Positions 48,511 to 59,500 of a DNA stretch of 64,000 nt are shown here, one piece after another (position 1 is the stretch's first letter; each line of letters opens with the position of its first letter). A program made the position numbers and the translations under genes. The DNA lies in the NCBI GenBank assembly GCA_036250195.1, contig JAVHZZ010000003.1:54489521-54553520 (forward strand), read 5' to 3'. The DNA is from Mixophyes australis (Eukaryota > Chordata > Amphibia > Anura > Limnodynastidae). Under the pieces are notes generated by a model. That model was not told the DNA's origin. It ran no database searches and saw only the letters and a program-made list of their open reading frames with translations.

Positions 48511-49089
48511 GCACATAGTGCAACATTTTAATTTAAAAAGGGCCCACAAAACATAATTTGCACTGTAGGCCCCCAATTTTGCACTTGCAGAAATTATCCT
48601 TGCCAGCAACAAACTGCTAGTAACTGATATGTGGGTGTGTTCTATTCTTGCCATATCTTGGTACTTGTCTGTGGATGAGAAAATAATTTCATATCACTAT
48701 TCAAACTGAGCTGGCAACTTTTTTCTTGAATAACCACTGTTAGGTGCACGTGACTTCCCCTCTGCGGGCAGAGCTGCATGAAATGGGACATAACACTCGA
48801 CTGACAGCTTTGCGACAGTCACCTTAATCAAGACTGTGCTGCCAGAATCGGGATAGGTGTCAGACAGTGCTGCTCTCTCCTACTTTTTCTTGCAGGCTTT
48901 ACTTCCTGCTGCTGCAGGTGTCTTAAGTTCAGTTGTTGTGTCTGGATCCAGGAATGTTGACAATCTGTTGGAAAGCTGAAAAGTGCTATTTACCTCCTGG
49001 AAAGCTGATCAAAGAGTGAACATTCTAGGCCACCTTTTCAAAGCCAGCACCAACATTAAATACCTAGCATTTACACTTATTTAATAATA
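48511..49089. other. Intergenic, nothing recognised
   Basis: No family motif was seen. Confidence 0.4.
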
Positions 49090-50227
49090 AATATGCCTAT
49101 TCTGGGTGAGTCCTGCATTACCTCTGTTCCCTGGGCTTCTCACCTGCCAGACCCGGCACAATCGATAGTTAATACCTCCAGGCATCTGTGGGGACCTAAT
49201 GAGCACCATCCAGCTCATCTGCACACTGCTCATCCTCATACTCTGGTGATCACAACTGTTACCACATGGTGTCCCCGAGGCCTGCCGCCTCACACCCCAC
49301 TGGGACCCGTAGCAGATGTTCGTAAACGGGGTACATCTCCCCCTCTTGCATCGTTACCTCTTAGGCCGTTTTAACCAGTGTCCGCTCCTCACCCTCCTCT
49401 CCTTGGAATCACCTTACAGCTGAGAGTACCCGCAGTAGAGTGCGAATGTCCACCTGACTTGGGGTACTGGCGCCTGGACCTTTCTGAGCCTGAAACATTG
49501 CCTGAGGCCTACTTCTGGTTCTGCAGTCGCAGCCTCGAGTACCGGTTTCCCCGTTAACATGTAATTTCCAGTGGGCGGCTGCTTGGGACACCATCATTAG
49601 AAATTGGCATCGATGTAAGCTACACACAGGTCACCATCTCCCCTCTGCCCACATTGAGAACCCTCCGTGTCCCCAACAACTTCAGAGACTCTGTGCCACT
49701 TCACTGGGGCTATTATACAACCACCCCTATTGACAGAGGTGCAGGCGAAACTGGATACTGCATACCAATGGACTCTCCCAGCATTCTATTTGTCACACTC
49801 CTGCTTGAGTACCTCCCCACCCCCTCGTCATCCACACTAGCAGTAGGGGTATCTCGGCTTTATTTCACCTACAAAGCCCACCATTTGCCTAGGTGTCCTC
49901 TAATTCAGTCCAAAGCTCTCTCCTTGCCAGCTGGTGCGCCTGGTGCTATCTGCATACTATGCATACTCTTCGCTCACTCTAATCTCCACCGGTTCTCACT
50001 TTAGCACCCCCAAAAGTTGTTCCTTACCTAGCTGGATCTGTCTGCTTGATGCCCCACGTCTTGGACCCCACTTCCTAGGGTTGCTGACACCACCCTGATT
50101 TCAGGACTTTTCTGTATCACAGCCTACGTCCTCCATGTTTTAAACATTCCTGACTCGCAGGAGCGGGTTGTTCTCTCACCCTTTGTGTTGAAAGTACCTT
50201 ATTTCCGCATATCAGCTGATTCTATTA

Positions 50228-50660
50228 GTGACAAATCCCTCCACTTGTTGCTCAACTGAGCTTCCATGGCCCAGAAACCAAAAAACGCTCAGCATGTTCT
50301 CTGGAAGCAGTACGATGGACCCCCTTTCCACTTCAGCCTCAGTATCCCCGGGCCGTGACTTGGATCCTAACTCTCCTCAGCCTACCATAGCTGAAGTTAT
50401 AAACCAAGCTAAGGCTGCCATTCAATTGGAATTCCAGGCCTTGGTCGTGGAATTATGCTCAGAAATTGCTGCCCTAGGCTCACGCACTGATTCCTTGGAA
50501 AACACGACTGATGAACTTTGTGCCTTCCAGTCTCAAACTGATCAGGACTTGACCACCCTTCGTTGTGAGCTAGACACACAATTTAAGGAACAATAAAATC
50601 GATCACGTTGCAATAACATTAGAATTAAAATCATTCCGGAGTCAAATCATTGCAGACAAT
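50228..50660 (+). pseudogene. L1-type ORF1 remnant (coiled coil)
   Basis: In this family ORF1 makes an RNA-binding trimer that packages the LINE mRNA. The frame has a Ser/Pro-rich start, then a heptad-like coiled coil (IAEVINQAKAAIQLEFQAL, then LGSRTDSLENTTDEL) ending CELDTQFKEQ and a stop at 50594-50596. After the stop the frame continues with NRSRCNNIRIKIIPES, the conserved entry (R-R-x-N-I-R-I-x-G-x-P-E) to the RNA-recognition domain. That domain itself is not readable further on. Confidence 0.8.
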
Positions 50661-50970
50661 TAACCTTCCTATTTATGCGGTCTATTCACCACCCTTGTTC
50701 TGGACCTGCCCACTACTGATCTCCGACTAGGTTGCGCACATTGGGTTCTTCAGCCTAAAGATCAACCATTTCTCATGGGTTCTCATGACCTGCAAACCAT
50801 CTCTTATTCCCGGACTAACCCTCTCCTCTTCCAAGATATCTCTCCAATCACTTTGAAGACCTCAGTGAAGTTACTCAATGTCTATGGTCTGCAGGTATAC
50901 ACCCACGACAACCACACCTACTCCCTCAAAACACTTGCGCACTTGATGCACTAATCTCACTGCATCAGTA

Positions 50971-51268
50971 TTGGCCAATGGCATTCAAACTTCCCTCTTC
51001 ACGATTCTGAACGGCACCCGCCAGAGCTGCCCACTCTCCCCTCTCATTCTTGCGCTCATGATCGAGTCTCTTGCCCACAAGATACGACTAAATCCTGGTA
51101 TCTCAGGAGTCCTCGTTGGCCCATCTGAATATAAGTTATCTTTGTACGCGGATAACATTCTTCTAATAACAAGATCAATGCCACCAAATCTGAAATCCTA
51201 GACCTAAACTTTTGGTATGCCTAACGTCTAGCTTCAACTTCTACTGACAGCCGCACAAATTGAAATGG
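50971..51268 (+). pseudogene. L1-type reverse transcriptase fragment, active site mutated
   Basis: The frame reads FTILNGTRQSCPLSPLILAL, then ESLAHKIRLNPGISGVLVG and YKLSLYADNILL. NGTRQGCPLSPL and YADD are reverse-transcriptase motifs. Here YADD has become YADN, which removes one of the two adjacent metal-binding aspartates. The palm motif before it, the endonuclease and the early RT blocks are missing. The sequence breaks at 51268 at the LTR insertion and resumes in the post-RT region at 53118. Confidence 0.88.
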
Positions 51269-51482
51269 TGTCACGGGCACTAGGAGTCTTTACCCAGGGA
51301 TCACCAGGTGATGGGCTTACCAGAGCAGTATAGATGGTAATATGGTACTCTGGTAGCGGGGTGATCACGGAACAGGAGACAGCAGATGATAGAGATGCTC
51401 GTGAAAGTCTATGGCTAGCAGCACTGGTAATATATATGTAGAAGTACACAAGGAACTGAATGGACAAAGGAACGTGAGGGTA

Positions 51483-51745
51483 GTCAGTGGTCTGCGGTAG
51501 CAAGTTGTACCACTGCTATAGTGAGGAGGAATGTCCAACAGCAACGAGGAGGTGGTGAGAGTCAGCGGTCTGCATTTAGCAAGTTGTACCGCTGTCTGGG
51601 TGAAGGAATGGAATCCAAGTGAAGGTATCCGGGGAGTCAGTGGTCTGCGTTAGCAAGTTGTACCACTGCTATGTGAGAGGATACTGGAACAGGTGACACA
51701 GGAAACAGGGATCAGTGGTCTGCCTCTAGCAAGTTGTACCACTGA
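51483..51745. repeat. Fourfold hairpin repeat in the LTR (75-78 bp spacing)
   Basis: The segments GTCAGTGGTCTGCGGTAGCA plus AGTTGTACCACTG start at 51483, 51561, 51636 and 51711. In each, CAGTGGT pairs with ACCACTG around a 17-18-nt loop containing TAGCAAGTTGT. In the second unit both arms change together (CAGCGGT with ACCGCTG), so pairing is kept. Confidence 0.92.
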
Positions 51746-52439
51746 ATATATATGTGAGGAGGAGCACGGGGAGAGACTGCAATACAGAGGATACACGGGC
51801 ACCTTGAACTTGATCCACAATGACATGCACAATATAGTAATGACTGAACAGCACTGTAATAATACAAAGTCACAGAAACTATCCGGGCAAAAGATAACAC
51901 AGTCAATGATGGCAATAGTCTCAGCGGATAGTAAACTCCAGAGGAGAACAACTCAGTCCAGCAAGATATGCAATACACCAGCACAGTCAATGAGAAGTAT
52001 GCATACCGTGGTTCAGGAGCAGGCTGTCAGACAGGAGTGCAGAGATACCTGAACGGCTGGAGGCCGGCAGAATGCGAAGTCCCTGGAGGGTGAAGCAGTA
52101 ATCAAGTAGGTGCAGCGCACAGGTAGGTAGACCAGCAGGGAAAGCAACAAATACTCAGGAAGCAGTAGTATGTAGAACTGAACTCCTGGAGGACCCTGAA
52201 GAGTAGCGATGGTCTAGCCGAGAGGAAAGCAGCGAGGCGTAGATCCGATGCAGACTGGCGTGTAGACACCGGCAGGAACACTGAGAAGCACGGAGAGCGG
52301 ATCAGCTGCTGCAGACACAAGTAGAACTGAGGAATAGCAGCCAGCAGGACTCTGCAGGTACACGGAGGTAGCAGGTAGAAATCAGCAGGTGCAGTCACGA
52401 TGAAACACGGGAGAGTAGAGCTGAGCTGGAACAGTTGAG

Positions 52440-52830
52440 CACGGAGAGCAGCGGATAGGAATCAGCTGTTGCAGTCTCGAGGAAACACAGGAGAGTTGAG
52501 GTGAGCTGAAGACTGTAGTGCACGGAGGCAGCGGATAGGAATCAGCTAAACAGTCACGATGAAACACAGGAGGATTGAAGTGAGCTGACGACTGTAGTGC
52601 ACGGAGGCAGCGGATAGGAATCAGCTAAACAGTCACGATAAAACACAGGAGGGTTGAAGTGAGCTGAAGACTGTAGTGCACGGAGGCAGCGGATAGGAAT
52701 CAGCTAAACAGTCACGATGAAACACAGGAGGGTTGAAGTGGTCTGAAGACTGTAGTGCACGGAGGCAGCGGATAGGAATCAGCTAAACAGTCACGATGAA
52801 ACACAGGAGGGTTGAAGTGGTCTGCAAACC
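52440..52830. repeat. 79-bp tandem repeat in the LTR, about 4.5 copies
   Basis: CACGGAGGCAGCGGATAGGA starts at about 52521, 52600, 52679 and 52758, followed each time by ATCAGCTAAACAGTCACGAT and AAACACAGGAGGGTTGAAGT. A related, more diverged unit precedes it at about 52440. The frames on the minus strand here are products of the repeat. Confidence 0.92.
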
Positions 52831-53117
52831 ACAGGAGAGTTGAAGTGGTCTGGAAACCACAGGAATCAGCAGCGCTGAATACACGAGGAAACACAGGAAC
52901 ACCTTCAGAGGCTCATGGGGAATGAGACTCCAAGATCAGGCCACGAGGTATGGAACTCAGGTGCTTTAAATAGGGAGTGTTGCCTGATCAGCCAATTAAC
53001 TAAAAGGAACAGGTACTGAAGGTCTGAAAGGGCTGCGCATGCGCAGACCCTCAGGATGGTGGACGGCCATGGTTCCTAAATACACGGGAAGAAGCACTCA
53101 CAGTCTGGTGAGTGACA

Positions 53118-54430
53118 AATGGCTAGGGGTTTAATCTTATGACCAACTCTATGCCTCTAATTTCCTCCCTCTTTTGACAGCCATTAAGGCAAATCTTCTT
53201 AAACGGGACAAACTTATGATTTCCTGGACAGGTAGAATAAACTCCCTCAAACTTAATGTCTTACCTTGACTCTTATACCTATTTCCGACCCAACACCTAA
53301 GAGTCCTTGCGAATTCCTTCAAGCTTCTACAGCAACTAGATACCAAGCTTATATGGCCAGGAAATTGAAAATCCTCATGAGCATTCTCCACAAGCCCATC
53401 CAGGAGGACGGGCTCGGAGTTCCACACTTTCTCAAATATTATCGGACAACCCACCTGACTCAATGTGTCCTCCACTCGCCCCCTGGTTGTCGAGTTTGGG
53501 TTTACAACTGAGGCCTGTCTTTCTCCAATAACCACTTTCCTGCCTCACTCCTCTGACTGAAACCACAGCACAGACTCTTCGCAGCTTCCCCCCCTTGGTT
53601 TTCTCACTTACAAGCTGTCCCTACACTGTATCATCCTATGACTTAGTGCCCAATGCCTGGCGTATGACCTTTCTGTGAAACAATCCCTCTTTGCCGCCTG
53701 GCGTTCACCCACATCATTTCCAACACTGAACAAGATGGGACATTAAACTTCTTTTTGACTTAGTCCCCTTTCAAGTTTTCCCCTTGTTTACTGACATACA
53801 GACATAACAGCATGTTACGGCTTCCTGTTTCTTCCAATATCTCCAACTTCGCCATCTGTACGACACTTTCTGCTGCCCTGACCTTGACCTCCACCTGACC
53901 TTCCTACTAGTATTCTTTTGTTTTCTACATGCCTCCTCTAGAGGACTCATATTGACTTTTCTACACCTTAGTTTGAAACACCAGCATCCTCCCAAGGAAC
54001 CACATGAACTTAAAAGGGAGGAGGACATGGGGAAAGTGTTTACTCCGGAGGACTGGGACAAAATCTGGTTGAATCTATCCAAAACTTCAATATGTGTAAA
54101 AATTTGTAATAATGTGCTGAACATTTTCTTCAGCTGCAACCTAGTCCCCCAGTGCTTTTGTGTTATATATCCAGGCGCTTCCCAGTTATGCTGGCGCCAG
54201 TGTGGACATGTGGGTACCCTGTATCACATCTGGTGGCACTGTCCGAAGCTAACTGCCTTCTGGGCCTTTATAGACCAGTTAATCCTCAGTATCACTCAAG
54301 ATTCCCTTCCTGTCTCTCTCTCTTACTCCTTACTTCCTCACACTATTCCTGGTATCCCTAAACACACACAAAACCGCATTACACACATTCTCAGTGCCGT
54401 GAAACAACGGATTGCTTTTTTTTTGGGGGG
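53118..54430 (+). pseudogene. L1-type ORF2 C-terminal remnant
   Basis: It begins WLGV, then AIKANLLKRDKLMISWTGRI and NSLKLNVLP (the usual thumb/post-RT block), followed by decayed PTQHLRVLANSFKLLQQL. Near the end are GKVFTPEDWDKIWLNLSKTS and QLCWRQCGHVGTLYHIWWHC, a C-x3-C-x7-H-x4-C cluster typical of the L1 ORF2 C-terminus, then PKLTAFWAFIDQLI. Several stops and frameshifts separate these blocks. It is the continuation of the fragment at 50971-51268 across the LTR. Confidence 0.85.
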
Positions 54431-54770
54431 GGGGGGAATACAGAACCATCCTCCCTGCACCGCTGTCCAATTTAACTGTGTATGGAATCCCTGGTCTGAG
54501 TTCCATGGTTCCCCCCTCCCCTTTTGTTCCAAGGCCCTTAGCTCTCCCTCATCTACGGTGACTACCTCGAGTTGTCAGCTTACTCACTTAGTCTACCTCG
54601 TGAAAAGTCACTTTCCTCCCTCCCTTTTCCTCTCTTCCCTTTCTCTATCTCCGCTCTTCTTATGTAATACCTTCAATTAATATTATTACAGTGAACCACT
54701 AGAAGAGCTCATTCTTTTCCTTCTATTTTTCTTCACACTATATGCTCTTGGGCTGCACCTCCTATAACAT

Positions 54771-55278
54771 TCATTATATATAGGATTATTTTACCTACAA
54801 AAAACTTTTGATAAATGATTGGGACAGGTTTATTTCACATATGATATTAGATACAATATGTTCTGTGTGGATGTTCAAAAATCTATTTTTCTAGACTATT
54901 AAATAGGCCTACCTCAGCCCAACCAGCCCCAACATCAAATCAATAGTGTTCATATTTAATAAATAAGCCTATTTCTCCCCAACCAGTCTTTGTATCAAGT
55001 TAATATCATACATATATAATAGAGACGTAACATTGCATTAATAGCCCCGAAGATATATAAATAATCCCCACCAGCCCCAACATAACATTAACCTCCTTAA
55101 TACCAGTCTCAATATAAGAGTAATCACCACACCACCCTTCACATAACATTAACCTCCCCACACCAGTACCCACTAATTATTAACACCCCTCACCTATCCC
55201 ACATAACATTGACCCTCCTCCACAGACAATAGCCTTACACACTTATCCCCATATAACATAAATCACAAAGCCCCCAAA
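54771..55278. other. Intergenic, degenerate C/A-rich repeats
   Basis: At 54900-55260 loosely repeated phrases (CCAACCAGCCCCAACAT, ACATAACATTAACCTCC) suggest an old tandem array. No gene. Confidence 0.4.
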
Positions 55279-55612
55279 TTATTATTATTATTACCATTTA
55301 TTTATATAGCGCCACTAATTCCACGACGCTGTACAGAGAACTCACTAACATCAGTCCCTGCCCCATTGGGGCTTACAGTCTAAAATTCCCTAACACAGAC
55401 GAACACTGACTAGGGTCAATTTGTTATCAGCCAATTAACCTACCAGTATGTTTTTTGGAGTGTGGGAGGAAACCAGAGCACCCGGAGGAAACCCACGCAA
55501 ACATGGGGAGAACATACGGACTCCTCACAGATAAGGCCATGGTCGGGAATTGAACTCATGACCCCAGTGCTGTAAAGCAGAAGTGCTAATCACTTAGCCA
55601 CCGTGCAGCCCA
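55279..55612 (-). mobile_element. tRNA-derived SINE (copy 9, minus strand)
   Basis: ATTATTATTATTACCATTTA tail, AGCGCCACTAATTCCACGAC, body CATACTGG-type in reverse, head CTAATCACTTAGCCACCGTG. The outer tail is (ATT)n instead of (GAT)n. Confidence 0.85.
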
Positions 55613-56048
55613 TAAATTATAATAAGAATCCCCTTACTGGCTCTGTAAAATGCTGTGGGAGGCAGCATTTCGGAAATTATGTAACAGTGGAGCTCCATGG
55701 ATACTGAAGGTGAAAGGGGGAGAGGGGAGCTGGCTTGAATGGATGTAGGTATGAGGTAGAAAGGAAGGGAAGGAATGGCTTAGGGTGGCTAGTCCTGCGA
55801 GAGGGGCCATCTAATATTGCTAGGTGCCAGCCACTGGCAATATCTGAGCCACACAAGAAATCCAGGAAGAATTCTAACCTAGGTCTGGCTCTAATACGGC
55901 TTGCCTAGGCAGTCCACTATAAGGTTGGCCGGGGGGGATATCACCTTGCCTCCCTTGCCCATTCTGCTCCTGCTCGGTATATTTGAAAGAGCCTACCATA
56001 ATTCCACACCCTGTTCTCTATTTTTATTATAAATAAATAAATAAATAA

Positions 56049-56091
<43 letters not shown>

Positions 56092-56109
56092 CCCTTTAGT
56101 CTTTCCTGG
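55613..56109. other. Possible hAT-like end, then (TAAA)n(TA)n
   Basis: CCTAGGTCTGGCTCT near 55883-55897 is, on the minus strand, similar to hAT-type ends seen at 26765 (CAGAGCCGGATTTAG). Its partner is not found. A (TAAA)n-(TA)n tract lies at about 56029-56089. Confidence 0.35.
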
Positions 56110-56580
56110 TAAGTTTTGTTATTTAATGTTCTAGCTATGGTCTCAACAATGCCCTATAAGGTGGTTTCCATTTTTGTAGCACTCTTGATCATCCCTCTAA
56201 TCTGTCAAGTTCAACAATCACTTTCTCCCTCACATCACTCTGGTTTGTCTACCCTTACATATGATTGCATCATCTGCTAAGAGCCATACTTCTCCTAACG
56301 TATCAGTAGAGATGTCACCAACGAAGTTATTACAAACGAATGGACCAAGAAGAGGTCATTGGGATATTCCACTGATAACAACTCTCTCTTCAAAACGCAT
56401 TCAAATTACTACAACTCCCTCTTTCTTTTTTAACCATATCCACTAAACCACGTTTCAATTTAACATTCTTCAGTATGGGAGAGTGTCAAATTCCGTACTA
56501 TAATCTAGATAAACTAAATCTACAGTATGGCATCAGCTTGATCATTACCTGTGTCACTAGAAACTGATTACGTCACTGGT
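56110..56580 (-). pseudogene. LINE reverse-transcriptase fragment (minus strand)
   Basis: Reading the minus strand from about 56545 to 56256: FDTL-type sequence after a frame break, then VISGISQ-stop-PLLGPFVCN, NFVGDISTDT and LGEVWLLADDA. SG-x-x-Q-x-x-x-L-G-P-x-x-F followed by a D-I loop and L/F-A-D-D is the order of reverse-transcriptase motifs in CR1/L2-type LINEs; ADD is the catalytic core. One stop replaces the Gly after Gln, and frameshifts lie upstream. The flanks at 56110-56250 probably belong to the same copy. Confidence 0.72.
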
Positions 56581-59500
56581 TGTTAGACTAATGATTGGTT
56601 GCTTTCTTGTGTCCCAGACATGTCATTGGTTCCTAGTGACCTCGCTCTCATCCCTCAGTGATGCCAACGGTAATAGTGAATTGCCAGGCTGTATTCTCAT
56701 AAACATTGAATATGATACAATATAGAAGCCTCCAATGTGTTGGTGATGGGTATAACATGTCAGCTACCAAAAGGTTAAAACAAACATATATACCATGCAA
56801 AAACCTTACTTACTCAGTCCAATGTAAAACTTAAATGTACAAAAAACACCCTAAAGATTTATTTACCCTCATCTTATCTGTAACAGTTTGCTACATACAC
56901 TCTCTAGCAGAGTGTAACTTGCATTTACGTCTCACTGTCATCTTCAGTGGGCCAACCATACTCATCCATATTTATCGGTCTATGGTCGGACTCCATGGCA
57001 GCATCTACTTAACAATGTCATCAGCTTTGAACAAAGAAATGCAAAAAAACAATTTCTGCTACTCAGTTTGCTTTAGACAAGGGACCCAACATGACCAGAC
57101 CATTGAATATCACAAGATATAGGAGGTAAGTGCTATATACACTGTAATAGAGAGTATATAGTAATAGGTAGAAACCTTTGTGTCTATTTTGCACATTGAA
57201 CTCAAAGAGAATAAGCCTACTTCACTGAGTCTTTAACATGGCAAACTGATGCCCTCATTTGTATTCCAGAGTAGTAATCTCCTAATCAGGTGACTAAGCA
57301 GAAACTTTGAGAGAGTTAAAATACAGAACATGAAAGTAGATGTAGCTGGGAATGAATGGAATAAACAAGGTACCCTTTTGGCTTCAGCTGCATGATGAGA
57401 ACCACATGGGGATCAGTAAGGTGAGAGGATTGAATGGGTGGAGCTTTACTAAACAAATTAAAGACAAACACAATCTGTTTTTTAAGTCAACATTCTTCCA
57501 GGTTTAGAAAAAACCTTGTAACTTGTCAATGTTGATAAACACAAACTGTGTTACTCCCTAGTGATTGCAATGTAAATAATAAATATAAATAGGGGATTGA
57601 AAAAACCATGTAAAATTAAAAACCTTATATTGTCCAAAATAATAATTTCACTGCAGTTGACTGTGACTAATGAGAAGTCATCCCTTGAAAAGTTTTGTTA
57701 TTTTAACTATTTTTTTTAAAAAAAACCTGTGTGTTCCATTTGTGTATGCAAATATCCTAACAATGTATCAGTGTGCATTGAAACAGAATTTTATTATGTA
57801 ACCACAGCTGCATTGAGAGCAGAAATATTTTCCTAACGGCTTTCAATACTGGAGATCCGAACGGAAAACCTGTTTGGGTGGATCGTATTTTGGGTTTAAT
57901 AAAATAGTGTGGTGGTTTCTATTACCTATTTATAAAAGTGAATTGGTTTTCTGGCTGAGGGAAAGGAGGGGGGCAGGGCAGTAAAACAGAATTACAGAAC
58001 ACTATCATAAATTCCCTAAAGGTGCCTTAGAGTTACTGTATACACTGATATTGTGACTTCAGTTTGAGACATGGTGATTGAGCTACTACTCTCCTATGCC
58101 TTAGTGCAATGAACAGATTTCAACAGCACAGCATGACACCCAGTGGCTATAAAAGGACACTTCAAAGAGATTTCTTAATACCCAAGAAATAAGGTTTATT
58201 TTATTTATATCAGTTGCCTAAAATATGTCTACATGTAACTATCTGGCGCCATAAATATAAACAGCTCTATATACTAAAAAAAAAAAAACATTAGGTGCAT
58301 TGCTTGAAGTCTGAACAAGCAGAATCTGTGCAATTAGCTGACACAATGGAATTCTATATTGTTAAGGGTTTTATTCTGTCTTGCAAAATAAACTTATAAG
58401 CATTCATTTTAGTTAAATGGTTTGCTTTCCAAAATGAAGGATAAAACATTTTGCTATTCCTAATTATGCCATTTTAAGGCCTCTCTTAATTTGTACATGC
58501 TAGGCTGTCAAGTTTAAAAGAAAAAAAAAAGTCAAAGCTGTTTCTCCTTAAATTACTAGCAGAGTGAATGGTAATTGTAAGCAGATGGCCCTTTATTTGT
58601 GGGTTAAGAATAATTACCCTTAGGACCGGACTAAGCTTATATCAATCAGTTCTCTTTAACAGATGACTAGCTAAAGATACCTATTTTTTTTTCTTTTTAA
58701 AACAGACATTCTGAAAAAGTCATCCATATATCAACCACCTCTGCATCTAAAGAATCAGGAGCCATAAACAATTCAACTGTTAGAATCTCAATTTTATTTG
58801 CAGTATTTTTTTTTCTTATTTTCATTTAACTTGCAATCCAGCCTGGTAATTTTCTTGCTCAGCAAAACAAGTGCCTCTTAAATCATCGTTGCACATTTTA
58901 ACTGATCCATGAGTAATTGTATAATTGTAAAGTATTTCAGGCATATTTTAGCTTAATGGATTCCTGATAATATGTGTGATAGGAGCTGTCAATGTTGTGC
59001 ATTTATCCTTTTGGGAGATGCTGGTGTGACCTAGCCTCAGGGACTAATTTTTTTTTTTTACTGATGAGTAACCTGTTTTGCAGTAATGATTTCCTCCTGG
59101 CCTGTCTCATTATTTACACACACACACACACACATATATCTATATCTATATCTATATATATATCTCTATATATATCTCTATATATATATCTATATCTATA
59201 TCATATTGCTTCTCTCTTGCAGAGTTCAAGTCTCCTGCTCCAGAAGGTAAGGCAGACAGGCTGCAGACAATTTCAGGATTCAGACCCTGAGGCTGGGATA
59301 ATTTTTAGACACAAAGCTACAGAATTAGATCCGTTGATTTCTACCACCACAGTAGCTCCCTGAGAACATAAGCAGAATGCAGCCTCCATTAATATGTGAG
59401 CTGTTTGCAAGGTATGCGAGTCTGCCGGCGATAAAGAATGTCTAGCGCTTCATATCCATCTCTCCTCAGTGGATGGTTCCAGTCCTGTGTGTAGGAAGGA

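Larger units (their letters stand above)
51269..53117. mobile_element. Solo-LTR-like insertion, 1849 bp, with 5-bp target duplication
   Basis: It starts TGTCACGGGCACTAGGAG and ends CTGGTGAGTGACA. The terminal TGTCAC/GTGACA inverted repeat and TG...CA borders are those of retroviral-type LTRs. AATGG at 51264-51268 is repeated at 53118-53122. It lies exactly inside an L1-like reverse transcriptase, so both borders are set by the host element. No gag or pol is present, as in a solo LTR left by recombination. Two internal tandem arrays and its length are unusual. Gypsy-type versus other LTR class is not resolved. Confidence 0.85.
49090..54770 (+). mobile_element. L1/Tx1-like LINE, internally deleted and split by an LTR
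   Basis: The order is a C-rich 5' region (about 49090-50227), an ORF1 remnant, a deletion that removes the endonuclease and early reverse transcriptase, a partial reverse transcriptase (50971-51268), an inserted LTR-like element (51269-53117), post-RT sequence, a C-terminal Cys-His cluster and a 3' UTR. The exact 5' and 3' ends are not fixed; the 5' limit is judged from base composition. Confidence 0.75.

Noticed and set aside
53952..54680. 242-codon frame considered as a separate gene
   Set aside because: Its middle is the Cys-His C-terminus of an L1-type ORF2 and the rest is 3' UTR read-through.
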